Shown here: positions 1-8,962 of the stretch, piece after piece
Layout: each line of letters opens with the position of its first letter
Position numbering within the stretch: the first letter of the stretch is position 1
Source of the DNA: Flavobacterium ranwuense
GTDB lineage: Bacteria; Bacteroidota; Bacteroidia; Flavobacteriales; Flavobacteriaceae
Assembly: GCF_004349315.1 (NCBI RefSeq)
Contig: NZ_SMLH01000011.1
Location: 62,001 to 126,000, forward strand
Length of the DNA: 64,000 bases
Reading direction: 5' to 3'
The notes under the pieces: generated by a model
Databases searched by the model: none
Told to the model about the DNA's origin: nothing
What the model saw: the letters and a program-made list of their open reading frames with translations, nothing else
Program-made: the position numbers and the translations under genes

Positions 1-847
1 TAGCAGCAATTAGATCAATATCACTCAGGAAATCCTGATATTTGATTAGCAGCGGTAAAAAAGGACGAATTTGATTCGATAACTGTTTTAAAATTCGGGT
101 GATTTCTTCTTTCTCTTCGTATTCTAGATTACTCAGTTCCCGAGAATATTGTAAGGTAGCCTCAGGTTCGATATAGGCAATACTTCCTGTTTTTGAACTT
201 CCCAGAATCGACCCTTTTACTTTACGACGGTACATCGCTAAAACTGCTAAAACACGTCTGTTTTGTACAAAACTTTCTTTGATATCATCCAAATATCCTA
301 AAGCATTGTATTGTGTTAATGCTGATCCGAAACTTTGGTTGACTTTACCGCGGACTACATTCATATTCCTGCGGATGCTTAATAAATCCGGAGAGGCATT
401 GTCTTTTATTTCACCATATTTGTCGACTATTTCATCGACCATCGTTATGATTTCTTTGGTCAGTTCGACTTGATTCGCTCTGGCATTTAAATTTGGATAA
501 TAATCCTCAAATTTTCTCAAAAAACTCAATAGGAAATTTACCGTTGAAGATATCGTGGCAATTTTTCTAAAACTGCCCACTTCCAAGAAACTGTCTTCAA
601 TGGCCAGAAATTTTATCTCATGCGTGATCGCGTCAAAACCGTGATTGGGAATGGCATTGTTATTTTGGAAAGACGAAACATATTCTGACGTTTGCATTAA
701 TGCTTGCATCAACGTTTCCTTGTCTTTAAAAGGGGTGATTTCTAATGCTTTTTGTTTTCCAATGTCAGTATTACAAATTGTCGAAATGGTTTCGAGAACA
801 GTCGGAAATTGTAAATCTTGTAATGTTTTTTCGGTGATGGATATCAT
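1..847 (-). CDS. mutS2: Endonuclease MutS2, N-terminal part (cut by window edge)
   Basis: The reading frame starts at the ATG at 847 (protein MISITEKTLQDLQFPTVLE) and stays open to base 1, so about 282 N-terminal residues are visible and the rest lies left of the window. The start, the stretch IGKQKALEITPF and the segment RRNMNVVRGKVNQ...VQNRRVLAVLAMYRRKVKGS followed by SKTGSIAYIEPE match the core and lever region of MutS2. MutS2 is a MutS-family ATPase known to restrain homologous recombination or to act on branched DNA and stalled ribosomes, depending on the species. The Walker A site and the Smr nuclease domain would be in the missing part. It diverges from ung. Confidence 0.88.
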   Translation of the reverse strand, partial: MISITEKTLQDLQFPTVLETISTICNTDIGKQKALEITPFKDKETLMQALMQTSEYVSSFQNNNAIPNHGFDAITHEIKFLAIEDSFLEVGSFRKIATISSTVNFLLSFLRKFEDYYPNLNARANQVELTKEIITMVDEIVDKYGEIKDNASPDLLSIRRNMNVVRGKVNQSFGSALTQYNALGYLDDIKESFVQNRRVLAVLAMYRRKVKGSILGSSKTGSIAYIEPEATLQYSRELSNLEYEEKEEITRILKQLSNQIRPFLPLLIKYQDFLSDIDLIAA

Positions 848-960
848 TTTATAATCTAAGTTGTAAAGGTTCAAAGTTACAAAGATTCAAAGTGAAATGC
901 ATTAATTTTTTTAGTGGACTTTGCGAAAAACTTTGCGAACTTTACGGCAAAATAAATTAC

Positions 961-1632
961 ATGCAAATCAATCTCAATTCCTTTTGGCAATCTATTTTAT
1001 CTGATGAAATTAAGAAACCCTATTTTCAGGATTTAATGGAAACTGTTGCAGAGGAGTACAAAAATCATACCTGTTATCCTCCCAAAGAATTGATTTTTGC
1101 TGCGTTTAACTATTGCAGCTTCAAAGATGTAAAAGTGGTTATCATTGGTCAGGATCCGTATCACGGTAAAGGCGAAGCCAATGGTTTGTGTTTCTCGGTA
1201 AATGATGGTGTCCGGATTCCGCCCTCGTTGCGCAATATTTTTCGGGAAATGAGTGATGATTTGGGGGCTATTTTCATGCCCACTTCCGGTAATTTAGAAG
1301 CTTGGGCAAAGCAGGGCGTTTTATTGTTGAATGCTTCGCTGACGGTTAGAGAAGACAATGCGAACAGTCATAAACACTTGAAATGGAATGTTTTTACCGA
1401 TGCGGTAATCCAGGAAATTTCGCAAGAAAAAGAACATGTAGTTTTCTTGCTTTGGGGGAATTTTGCCCATAAAAAAGGATTAAAAATTGACCGAAACAAA
1501 CATTTGGTATTAGAATCCGGGCATCCTTCGCCTATGAGTGCGAATCAGGGAAAGTGGTTCGGGAATAAACATTTTAGCAAGACAAATGATTATTTAAAAC
1601 AAAATGGTTTAGAGTCTATAGAATGGTTGTAG
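961..1632 (+). CDS. ung: Uracil-DNA glycosylase (family 1)
   Basis: This enzyme removes uracil from DNA as the first step of base excision repair. The 223-residue protein has the water-activating motif GQDPYHG at residues 63-69 (catalytic Asp65) and the C-terminal minor-groove loop HPSPMSAN (usually HPSPLSA). I chose the ATG at 961 because the protein there begins MQINLNSFWQSIL, a normal family start. The frame is open upstream to 892, but those 23 extra codons are low-complexity leader sequence. Length is normal for the family. It is a single gene, divergent from mutS2 and convergent with the small gene at 1805. Confidence 0.96.
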   Translation: MQINLNSFWQSILSDEIKKPYFQDLMETVAEEYKNHTCYPPKELIFAAFNYCSFKDVKVVIIGQDPYHGKGEANGLCFSVNDGVRIPPSLRNIFREMSDDLGAIFMPTSGNLEAWAKQGVLLLNASLTVREDNANSHKHLKWNVFTDAVIQEISQEKEHVVFLLWGNFAHKKGLKIDRNKHLVLESGHPSPMSANQGKWFGNKHFSKTNDYLKQNGLESIEWL

Positions 1633-1687
1633 TTATTAAACTATTTTTTATTTCTATTCGGATTTTATACAATGCTATATTTTTCTG

Positions 1688-1755
1688 AACCATTAAGGCA
1701 TTAAGTTTCATTAAGTACAGTTTTAAGGTTTAATTTTCTTAATGCCTTAATGGTT
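1688..1755. repeat. Perfect 18-bp inverted repeat between convergent genes
   Basis: Arms 1688-1705 (AACCATTAAGGCATTAAG) and 1738-1755 are exact reverse complements with a 32-nt spacer that repeats the words TTAAG and CATTAAG. It sits between the ends of ung and the gene at 1805, so it may end transcription from both sides, although no long T-tract follows either arm. It belongs to the set of word-repeat hairpins seen in many gaps of this window. Confidence 0.75.
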
Positions 1756-1804
1756 TAAAAATAGTGTTTCATAAATTTTACTTTTGTTTAGATAAATCAA
1801 AAGT

Positions 1805-2179
1805 CTATTTTTTTATAATATCTTCTAAAACGGCTTTATCGGAGTAATTAATCACCTTCAAAGTAATCTCTTGGTTTTTGATTGTTTTTCCTTCGATGAT
1901 ATATAATTTTCCTTTTTTAAGTTCAATATTACTGTTATCAAAATCTACATCACCAAATTGTAAGGTGTTTTTTATATCAGAAGTGTCAATCCATTTTTCA
2001 GCCAAAACATGTGATGCTTTATCAGAATAATGGAAGGGTTTATTTCTCAAATCATTTAAGACTCTTGCATTTGGAAAATAATTACAACGGGTATCTTTAC
2101 CACTAAAAACTAATGCTACAAAAAACAATCCTATAACTAGGCCTACTAAGTAATAAGCAAAACGATGTATAAACTTCAT
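1805..2179 (-). CDS. Small membrane-anchored protein, DUF4258-like
   Basis: The 124-residue protein has one N-terminal membrane segment (about residues 9-26, YYLVGLVIGLFFVALVF) followed by a soluble domain of about 95 residues. The soluble part (SHVLAEKWIDTSDIKNTL, later GKTIKNQEITLKVINYSD) resembles DUF4258 proteins, but I assign this from memory of the pattern and no function is established. It follows ald on the same strand with a 36-bp gap and is probably the last gene of the porX-tsaE-GNAT-ald direction. The signal segment has no lipobox, so the protein is likely anchored in the inner membrane facing the periplasm. Confidence 0.6.
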   Translation of the reverse strand: MKFIHRFAYYLVGLVIGLFFVALVFSGKDTRCNYFPNARVLNDLRNKPFHYSDKASHVLAEKWIDTSDIKNTLQFGDVDFDNSNIELKKGKLYIIEGKTIKNQEITLKVINYSDKAVLEDIIKK

Positions 2180-2215
2180 GAATTAAATTTTTGGCAAAGG
2201 TAGAAGAAAGTTTTC

Positions 2216-3415
2216 TTAAAAAACAATTAAATTAATGTCGTTGTTTGGTAAATCGTACCAATCGCCAATGGCACTATTTGTGAGGATTCCGTGGTACATA
2301 TAAACGCCATTTTTCAATCCTTTATCACAACGAATAGCTCTTTCAATACCACCATCTGCGGCAATTTGCATCAAATAAGGTGTTATGATATTGCTTATGG
2401 ACAACGAAGCGGTTTTGGAATATCGGGAAGGAATATTGGGCACGCAATAATGCAACACATTGTTTTTGATAAACGTAGGCTTCTCGTGTGAAGTCACTTC
2501 CGAAGTTTCAAAACAACCGCCGGTATCAATACTCACATCCACAATTACAGCGCCGTATTTCATGTGTTCGACCATGGTTTCTGTAACAATCACGGGACAA
2601 CGCTCTTTTCCTCGCATAGCGCCAATTGCTACGTCACATCGTCTCAATGCTTTCAATAAAGATTTTGGTTGTATGGTAGAAGTAAAAATACGCTGATTCA
2701 AATTATTCTGTAAACGGCGTAATTTTGTAATAGAATTATCAAAAACTTTGACATTGGCACCTAAACCAATAGCGGTTTTAGCGGCAAATTCTCCAACAGT
2801 TCCTGCGCCCAGAATTACAACATCGGTAGGAGGAACACCTGTAATATTCCCAAATAATAATCCTTTTCCAAATTCATTGGTAATCATCAATTCGGCAGCA
2901 ATTAAAATGGAGGCTGTTCCGGCAATTTCGCTTAACGATTTCACTGCAGGATACGTGCCGTCTTCATCTTTTATATATTCAAAAGCAAGAGCGGTAATTT
3001 TCTTTTTTGTCAAAGCCTCAAAATAGACTTTCTTTCGGGTTTTCAATTGTATGGCTGATATTACAATCGTTTCAGGATTCATCATTTGAATTTCGGTAAG
3101 CGTTGGCGGCTCTACTTTCAATATCATCGGACAACTGAAAACTTTCTTGGTATCACTGGTAACTTCGGCACCGGCATCACAATATTCTTTATCTGTATAA
3201 CTGGAATTTAGTCCTGCGCCAGCCTCAATCATTACCCGATGCCCATGATAGGTCAGCGAGTTTACAGCGTCTGGAGTAAGACAAATACGGCGTTCCTGAT
3301 AACTGGTTTCCTTTGGGACACCTATAAAAAGCTCGCTTTTTTTTCTTGCAACCTCAAGTTTTTCCTCTTGTGGCAATAGCTGTTGTTTTGTGAATGGAGT
3401 TATAGTAATTGACAT
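2216..3415 (-). CDS. ald: Alanine dehydrogenase
   Basis: This NAD-dependent enzyme interconverts L-alanine with pyruvate and ammonia. The 399-residue protein has the N-terminal AlaDH/PNT signature GVPKETSYQERRICLTPDAV with the substrate-binding Arg and, further on, the nucleotide-binding Rossmann segment VVILGAGTVGEFAAKTAIGLGA. The family is usually about 370 residues; here the N-terminus has about 30 extra residues (MSITITPFTKQQLLPQEEKLEVARKK), as in many Bacteroidetes homologues. It follows a GNAT gene on the same strand with a 95-bp gap, so it may have its own promoter. Confidence 0.92.
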   Translation of the reverse strand: MSITITPFTKQQLLPQEEKLEVARKKSELFIGVPKETSYQERRICLTPDAVNSLTYHGHRVMIEAGAGLNSSYTDKEYCDAGAEVTSDTKKVFSCPMILKVEPPTLTEIQMMNPETIVISAIQLKTRKKVYFEALTKKKITALAFEYIKDEDGTYPAVKSLSEIAGTASILIAAELMITNEFGKGLLFGNITGVPPTDVVILGAGTVGEFAAKTAIGLGANVKVFDNSITKLRRLQNNLNQRIFTSTIQPKSLLKALRRCDVAIGAMRGKERCPVIVTETMVEHMKYGAVIVDVSIDTGGCFETSEVTSHEKPTFIKNNVLHYCVPNIPSRYSKTASLSISNIITPYLMQIAADGGIERAIRCDKGLKNGVYMYHGILTNSAIGDWYDLPNNDINLIVF

Positions 3416-3509
3416 TGCTGTTGTTAAATTAAGGGTACAATTTACGTAAAAACTTTTAAAAAAAGTGCATTATCCGTTTTGATAAATGTCCCCGCATTTA
3501 ATGCTGAAA

Positions 3510-3983
3510 TTAATTGGTTATTCTTTCCATTTTTATATCGGCTCTTTCATAAATACCATCTTCCAAAGGCACTTCTGTAAAACCAAATTTTTCATACAAA
3601 TGAATCGCCGGAAGTAATTTCCTGTTCGAATATAAAATCAGCTTTTCAATTCCTTTTGCTTCAGTAACAGCAAGGCAATGCAGCATCAATTTTTTTCCAA
3701 CTCCCAAACCTTGAACACCATCCGTTACCGCCATTTTGCTCAATTCATAGGTCGTGTTATCAATTTTCATTAAGGAAACGGTACCTACGATGGCATCATT
3801 GTATTTAGCATAAAAAATCATTCCGCCTTTGTCTATAATTTGACCTTGCGGATCCGAAAGCACGATTTCGTCTTTGGGTTCCACCTTGAAATATTTTTTC
3901 AGCCACTCCAGGTTTAAGGTTTTTATGGGTTCTTTTAAAGCGGCTGAATAAGGTATGATTTCTACAATATTTTCTAAACTCAT
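3510..3983 (-). CDS. GNAT-family N-acetyltransferase
   Basis: The 157-residue protein has a GNAT fold. The acetyl-CoA pyrophosphate loop is VQGLGVGKKLMLHCL, and the C-terminal part LYSNRKLLPAIHLYEKFGFTEVP matches motif B. The substrate cannot be told from sequence. It starts 10 bp after the end of tsaE on the same strand, so the two are almost certainly co-transcribed. RimI-type acetyltransferases often sit near tsa genes, but this protein lacks features that would let me call it RimI. Confidence 0.85.
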   Translation of the reverse strand: MSLENIVEIIPYSAALKEPIKTLNLEWLKKYFKVEPKDEIVLSDPQGQIIDKGGMIFYAKYNDAIVGTVSLMKIDNTTYELSKMAVTDGVQGLGVGKKLMLHCLAVTEAKGIEKLILYSNRKLLPAIHLYEKFGFTEVPLEDGIYERADIKMERITN

Positions 3984-3993
3984 AATTACTTTT

Positions 3994-4401
3994 TTAACTT
4001 AATGCTAAAGAACGTTTTCCATCAGGAAGCAGTGAAATAGTTATAACCGAATGGGTTTCAGGAATCAAATTTGGAATCTTCTCGGCCCATTCTATAAAAC
4101 ACCAATTGCCGGAATACAAATAATCGTCAACACCCATGTCCAAAGCTTCTACTTCATCATTCAGCCTATAAAAATCAAAATGATAAACTAGTTGATTGTC
4201 ATTAGCTTCGTATTCATTAACTAAAGAAAAGGTTGGGCTGCTTGTAGCGCCTGTTACGCCAAGCGTTTTACACAATTCCTTGATCAAAGTCGTTTTTCCT
4301 ACGCCCATTTCCCCATGGAAAAGAATCACTTTTTTGGAGTTATGCGCAATAATTTGTTTGGCTACTTCTTCGAGTTGGTCCAAAGAAAAAATGATATTCA
4401 T
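3994..4401 (-). CDS. tsaE: tRNA threonylcarbamoyladenosine biosynthesis ATPase TsaE
   Basis: TsaE is the ATPase that resets the TsaD-TsaB complex during formation of t6A at position 37 of ANN-decoding tRNAs. The 135-residue protein has the Walker A loop GEMGVGKTT (residues 30-38), the following switch-like TSSPTFSLVNEY, and the Walker B-like HFDFYRL. The segment FIEWAEKIPNLIPE near the C-terminus is also typical. Length is normal. It lies 70 bp downstream of porX and 10 bp upstream of a GNAT gene, all leftward. Confidence 0.93.
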   Translation of the reverse strand: MNIIFSLDQLEEVAKQIIAHNSKKVILFHGEMGVGKTTLIKELCKTLGVTGATSSPTFSLVNEYEANDNQLVYHFDFYRLNDEVEALDMGVDDYLYSGNWCFIEWAEKIPNLIPETHSVITISLLPDGKRSLALS

Positions 4402-4409
4402 AATTTTAA

Positions 4410-4440
4410 GTGTTCAGTGTTCAGTAATTAGTGTTCAGTG
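4410..4440. repeat. Short tandem word repeat (GTGTTCAGT x3) between porX and tsaE
   Basis: GTGTTCAGT occurs at 4410-4418, overlapping at 4417-4425, and again at 4431-4439. It lies in the 70-bp gap between two leftward genes. It is one of several locus-specific word repeats in this window; no regulator binding site is recognised. Confidence 0.6.
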
Positions 4441-4471
4441 CTTTTGTTTTTCTGCAAACTGACCACTTTTT

Positions 4472-6025
4472 TTATTTTGGGTTAAAAACCAAAAAAGGAA
4501 TAATCATTTCTTCCAATGAAATTCCACCATGCTGATATGTGTTTTTGTAATAACTCACATAATGATTGTAGTTGTTGACATACGCCAAAAACAAATCATT
4601 TTTTGCAAAAATATAAGAACTGCTCATATTTATGGTAGGTAATCCAACATTTTTTGGTTCTTTTACCGCATAGACATCTTTGTGCTCGTAGGTCAAACTA
4701 CGTCCTGTTTTGTAACGTAAATTCAAACTGGTGTTTTTATCACCCACCACTTTCGATGGATTTTTTACGTTTATCGTTCCGTGATCAGTAGTCAAAATCA
4801 ATTTGAAACCCATTTTTTGAGCCTGTTGAATGATTTCTAACAGTGGAGAATTCTTAAACCAGCTCAATGTCAGCGAGCGATACGCTTTATCATCGGAGGC
4901 AAGTTCTTTCACGACATCCATTTCTGTTTTGGCATGAGAAAGCATATCCACAAAGTTGTAGACTACAGTGACCAAATCATTATTCTTTAAAGCTTTAAAA
5001 CTTTCGACCAGTTTTTTACCGCCGGCAAGACTCGTAATTTTAAAATAATCTTCCTTGATATTCAAACCCAATCGTTTCAATTGTGCCGTCAAAAACTCTG
5101 CTTCAAAAAGGTTTTTTCCTCCTTCTTCCGGGTCATTTTTCCAATATTGAGGAAACTGTTTTTCCATTTCAAGAGGCGTTAAACCAGAGAAAATAGCGTT
5201 TCTCGCATATTGCGTAGCCGTAGGCAAAATAGCGTAATACGGAACCTCTTTTTCCAGTTTATAGTAATTTCCCACTACGCTTTCAAAGGCTTTCCATTGG
5301 TCGTAACGCAAGTTGTCAATCACTACAAACAAAATAGGTTTGTCTTTTTTCTTGAGTTCAGGAAGCACTAATTCTTTGAATAACGTGTGCGATTGAACCG
5401 GTTTATCCGCTTTTGGTGCAAACCAATCCTCGTAATTACGCTCTATGAATTTTCCAAATTGCGAATTGGCTTCTGTTTTCTGGGATTCCAAAATTTCCAC
5501 CATGCTCTGATCGTCGATATTCTCCAATTCCAGTTCCCAAAAAATCAATTTCTTATACAGCTCAATCCAGTCCTCATAGGAATTCACCATCGCCATTTCC
5601 ATGGTGATTTTTCTAAATTCCTTCTGATAATCCAACGTTGTTTTTTGCGAAATCAATCGGGAATGATCCAGATTTTTCTTCAAACTCAACAAAATCTGGT
5701 TTGGATTCACGGGTTTAATCAAATAATCGGCAATTTTAGAACCTATGGCTTCCTCCATAATGTATTCTTCCTCGCTTTTAGTAATCATAATCATAGGAAC
5801 CGAAGATTTTTTCTCCTTCATTTCTGACAAGGTTTCCAAACCGCTCATTCCAGGCATATTTTCATCCAGGAAAACAATATCAAAATTGTTTTCCTCAAAA
5901 ATTGCAATCGCATCCAGCCCGTTGTTACAGGTAGTTACCTCGTAATTTTTCTTTTCCAGAAATAAGATATGTGGTTTCAAAAGGTCGATTTCATCATCCA
6001 CCCAAAGTATTTTTATTTTATCCAT
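4472..6025 (-). CDS. porX: PorX: response regulator with PglZ/alkaline-phosphatase-like domain
   Basis: PorX is a two-component response regulator that controls type IX secretion genes, known from Porphyromonas and Flavobacterium. The 517-residue protein starts MDKIKILWVDDEIDLL at 6025; ten upstream codons are also open but carry no family sequence. The receiver domain (residues 1-120) has Asp10/Asp11 and the phospho-acceptor Asp54 in IVFLDENMPG, with KP at the end of the fold. A long helical linker (about 125-200) leads to a PglZ-type domain, which has PILFVVIDNLRYDQWKAF and LILTTDHGTINVKNP, the metal-binding motifs of the alkaline-phosphatase superfamily. In known PorX this domain hydrolyses cyclic or linear oligonucleotides. 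tsaE follows on the same strand. Confidence 0.93.
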   Translation of the reverse strand: MDKIKILWVDDEIDLLKPHILFLEKKNYEVTTCNNGLDAIAIFEENNFDIVFLDENMPGMSGLETLSEMKEKKSSVPMIMITKSEEEYIMEEAIGSKIADYLIKPVNPNQILLSLKKNLDHSRLISQKTTLDYQKEFRKITMEMAMVNSYEDWIELYKKLIFWELELENIDDQSMVEILESQKTEANSQFGKFIERNYEDWFAPKADKPVQSHTLFKELVLPELKKKDKPILFVVIDNLRYDQWKAFESVVGNYYKLEKEVPYYAILPTATQYARNAIFSGLTPLEMEKQFPQYWKNDPEEGGKNLFEAEFLTAQLKRLGLNIKEDYFKITSLAGGKKLVESFKALKNNDLVTVVYNFVDMLSHAKTEMDVVKELASDDKAYRSLTLSWFKNSPLLEIIQQAQKMGFKLILTTDHGTINVKNPSKVVGDKNTSLNLRYKTGRSLTYEHKDVYAVKEPKNVGLPTINMSSSYIFAKNDLFLAYVNNYNHYVSYYKNTYQHGGISLEEMIIPFLVFNPK

Positions 6026-6203
6026 AATTGTATAAACAAGTGTTCTAAAGTACAAAATTAAAGTGCCAAATTACATTTTTTTGTAACGGCTACCTGCTAA
6101 TATTATGATAATTTTTTAACACACTTACACTACATTTTATAAAATTACAATTCGCTTTATTTCAGTTTTGGGCGTGACCCATCCTGCGTAAACTCCGTCC
6201 GGG

Positions 6204-6265
6204 TCGGGCTGTACGCTGTATCTTTCCTTTTTAAAGAAAAAAGGAAAGGATGCCGTTTCTATCCC
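6204..6265 (-). repeat. Dispersed palindromic element, copy A (in the 6026-6495 gap)
   Basis: The 470-bp gap between the start of porX and the decayed TPR gene has no credible gene. Its main content is this element: CGGGCTGTACGCTGTATC at 6205-6222, an inner stem of CTTTCCTTTTT against AAAAAAGGAAAG, and GGATGCCGTTTCTATCCC at 6248-6265. Copies B, C, D and E lie at 11033, 26647, 50768 and 55517. Copies A and B are reversed relative to C, D and E. Confidence 0.75.
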
Positions 6266-6495
6266 TCACGCACTTGCGAGAACGAGTTATTTTTGAAACC
6301 ACTATTTTTAAGTAAGAAAAATTTCGAAAAATAAAAGATGTGTTCGATAACTTGTAGTTGTTTTTTTATATTTTCGTGTAAATAACAATAATCTGATATT
6401 TGTTAGAGCGTGTGATCCAAATTCGGGTCGATTGGGATGATTTTATCAGATTTAATATATTCAAGTTAGCAACTATATCATCAAACTTTTGTTTT

Positions 6496-7084
6496 ATGAA
6501 TAAGAATCGAATTTTTAAAATTGTATAATAGCTATTGCAGGAACAATTGTCCCTCTTCTTCTTCTCATTGCACTATCAATGATTATATATGGGCAAAATT
6601 TTCCTTTAGTAAAATTCCATTATTGGAAAGGCTTCATTGAACAACGAAATGGAAATTTAGATAGCGCAATCGAAAGTTACGATAAAGCAACTGAAATAGA
6701 TAATAAATATCCGACAGCTTACATATCACGTGGAAGTGCATATCTAGACTTAAAAAAATATGATAAAGCAATCGCTAATTATACAATGGCGATAAAGTTA
6801 TCTCCAGAAAATGAAGAGCCGTATGCATACAGAGGAAGAGCTTATTATGAATTGACAGTTTGAAAAGTTTCAAAGATGATTTTGAAAAAGCAGTTAATTT
6901 GAATAAAGATTTTGGATATGCCTATTCAAATAGAGCGCTTCTAAAATATACTAAATTGAATGACAAAACTGGCGGTTGTGAAGATTTGAAAAAAGCAGCC
7001 AAATTAGGCGACGAAGATGCAAAAGTTCATCTAAAGGATGGTGTTTGCGAAGATACCCCCGCTCATAACCACAAACAGAATTGA
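6496..7084 (+). pseudogene. TPR-repeat protein gene broken by two frameshifts
   Basis: Three segments in three frames join into one protein. The first is MNKNRIFKIV from the ATG at 6496, ending at TAATAG near 6526. The second begins around IAIAGTIVPLLLLIALSMIIYG, a membrane segment, and carries TPR units such as YWKGFIEQRNGNLDSAIESY and AYISRGSAYLDLKKYDKAIA, and stops at 6863. The third runs KSFKDDFEKAVNLNKDFGYAY to 7084, with the end pattern GGCEDLKKAAKLGDEDA. In an intact gene this would be a membrane-anchored TPR protein of about 195 residues, a scaffold for protein contacts. Two sequencing errors would give the same picture, so the call of a true pseudogene is moderate. Confidence 0.75.
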
Positions 7085-7112
7085 AATAAAAATAAAACAC
7101 TAATAATAAATT

Positions 7113-8198
7113 ATGGCAAAAATTGATACCGAGATTTTAAAGACAAAACAACATTTTGAAATGCTTGATGGATTAAGGGGACTAGCCGCTTTGGCTATTG
7201 TCATTTTTCATTTTATGGAAATTGTTTATTTGCCCAACAAAAATTTTATTGCGCATGGTTTTCTTGCTGTTGACTTTTTCTTTTGTCTATCCGGATTTGT
7301 AATTGCTTATGCCTATCATCAGGATCGCATTGAAAAAATGGGACTTGCGGCGTTCTTTAAGACAAGGCTAATCAGACTACATCCTTTGGTTATTTTTGGT
7401 TCGGTATTGGGTTTGCTAGCTTTTCTTTATGACCCTTTTAGCAGTCATCCTGAAACCTACGAAGCCGGTAAATTGATTCTAATATTTCTAAGTTCCGTAT
7501 TTCTAATTCCTTTTCCGGGTATGCCGGATCGTTATTTTAACTTGTTCGGTTTAAATGCGCCAGCCTGGTCGTTGTTTTGGGAGTATGTTGCCAATATTCT
7601 GTATGCACTTTTCCTTTACAAATTAAGCCGTCGTTCCCTCTTTTTATTAACCGTTTTTGCAGCAGCAGGACTCTGTTTTGCCAGCAGTCGTGCGGGAGGT
7701 TCTTTGCTGGGCGGATGGAGTGGAGAAACATTTTGGGATGGTTTTGCCCGTATTTCCTATTCTTTTTTAGCCGGAATGTTGATTTTTCGTTCCAATTGGA
7801 TTATTAAATCAAACATCGGTTTCCTGGGCTTATCTGTATTATTGTTGTTAGCGTTTTTAATGCCTTTTACGGAAGAATGGAATTGGCTGACGCAACCTTT
7901 CGTGGTATTGTTTTATTTTCCGTTATTGATTGCATTGGGAGCCGGAGCCAAGCTAACCGAAGGATTTAGAAAAATCTGTATTTTCTCCGGAAAAATATCT
8001 TATCCTTTATACATGACGCATTATGCTGTGATGTGGATATTTGCGAACTATTATACGACCTACAAACCGGAAACGACTGAGCTGTTTTTTATCGTCACAA
8101 TAGGAACACTGTTGTTAGTTGGCTTCGCTTATTTGACCATGGTTTTTTATGATATTCCAATCCGAAAATATTTAACGGATAGAAGAAAGAAGGTTTAG
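7113..8198 (+). CDS. Acyltransferase family 3 (OafA/YrhL-type) membrane protein
   Basis: Acyltransferase-3 proteins move acyl groups, often O-acetyl, onto cell-surface sugars or other exported substrates. The 361-residue protein begins with the family signature FEMLDGLRGLAALAIVIFHF, whose His in IFHF is in the usual catalytic place. The segment FFCLSGFVIAYAYHQDR and then R-x10-R around FKTRLIRLHPL follow. About ten hydrophobic segments run to the C-terminus, and YPLYMTHYAVMWIF near the end is also typical. There is no SGNH domain. It follows the broken TPR gene by 28 bp on the same strand, inside the accessory stretch. Substrate unknown. Confidence 0.88.
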   Translation: MAKIDTEILKTKQHFEMLDGLRGLAALAIVIFHFMEIVYLPNKNFIAHGFLAVDFFFCLSGFVIAYAYHQDRIEKMGLAAFFKTRLIRLHPLVIFGSVLGLLAFLYDPFSSHPETYEAGKLILIFLSSVFLIPFPGMPDRYFNLFGLNAPAWSLFWEYVANILYALFLYKLSRRSLFLLTVFAAAGLCFASSRAGGSLLGGWSGETFWDGFARISYSFLAGMLIFRSNWIIKSNIGFLGLSVLLLLAFLMPFTEEWNWLTQPFVVLFYFPLLIALGAGAKLTEGFRKICIFSGKISYPLYMTHYAVMWIFANYYTTYKPETTELFFIVTIGTLLLVGFAYLTMVFYDIPIRKYLTDRRKKV

Positions 8199-8332
8199 TT
8201 TATTAATACAGTTATTTCTAATTTAGATACCTGATTGCTCAAATAGGTAAGCGGTTCGATTATGAACCTTGACAGGAAACTATTAGTTGCAAGCAAAACC
8301 AGCGAAACGATTAACATTATAAACAGTTTGAA

Positions 8333-8851
8333 ATGAAAAAGAAAACAGTGTTAATTATAGGGTTTCTAATTTCATTTGGACTTGGTTTCTATATGAATAT
8401 TTTGGTTTCAAATAAAAGCGACAACAAGAGTGAGATTAAGCAATCAAATAATAAAAATAACATTAAAAAAGAGGAAAATATGAAATTAGGAGCGTTTTCA
8501 TTGAGTCTTAGTGTCAAGGACATTCAAGTATCACAACAATTTTATGAGAAGCTGGGGTTTTCAGTATTTGCCGGTGGTTTAGAAAAAAATTATCTTATAA
8601 TGAAAAATGAGAATTCACTAATCGGGCTTTTTCAAGGAATGTTTGATAATAATATTTTGACTTTTAACCCAGGCTGGGACGAGAATGTTAACAACATCAC
8701 AAAGTTTGACGACGTTAGAGAAATTCAACTGGAACTAAAAAACAAAGGTCTCAAAATAGACCCTGAAGTGGATGAGAAAACTTCTGGCCCCGCTGGTTTT
8801 ATGATAACTGATCCGGACGGAAATGTTATTTTGATTGACCAACATCGTTAA
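8333..8851 (+). CDS. VOC-family (glyoxalase/bleomycin-resistance-like) protein with N-terminal membrane anchor
   Basis: The 172-residue protein has an N-terminal membrane or signal segment (residues about 5-25, VLIIGFLISFGLGFYMNI) and a charged Asn/Lys linker to residue 49. A VOC domain follows: MKLGAFSLSLSVKDIQVSQQ ... FYEKLGFSVFAGG ... GPAGFMITDPDGNVILIDQH. VOC domains are usually cytoplasmic and about 120 residues, so the anchor is unusual. The Met at residue 50 (base 8480) would give a normal soluble VOC protein and could be a second start, but the ATG at 8333 is in frame with a hydrophobic segment that makes sense as coding. Substrate unknown. Confidence 0.78.
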   Translation: MKKKTVLIIGFLISFGLGFYMNILVSNKSDNKSEIKQSNNKNNIKKEENMKLGAFSLSLSVKDIQVSQQFYEKLGFSVFAGGLEKNYLIMKNENSLIGLFQGMFDNNILTFNPGWDENVNNITKFDDVREIQLELKNKGLKIDPEVDEKTSGPAGFMITDPDGNVILIDQHR

Positions 8852-8962
8852 TTTATTTTCACACTATTAAAGTTGAAATATATCTTTCGATTCGATAATA
8901 GAAATACTTTTCGTATTTATAAATAGAACCCATTTTCCATCCAAAAATATAATTAAATTCAA

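Noticed and set aside
279..854. Small rightward genes inside the mutS2 region
   Set aside because: They are opposite-strand shadows of the MutS2 N-terminus.
892..960. Earlier start for uracil-DNA glycosylase
   Set aside because: The extra 23 residues are not part of the family and overlap a word-repeat leader. The ATG at 961 gives the normal start.
6496..7084. Programmed frameshifting in the TPR gene
   Set aside because: No slippery heptamer or downstream structure at either break, and one break occurs just after the start where a programmed shift would make little sense.
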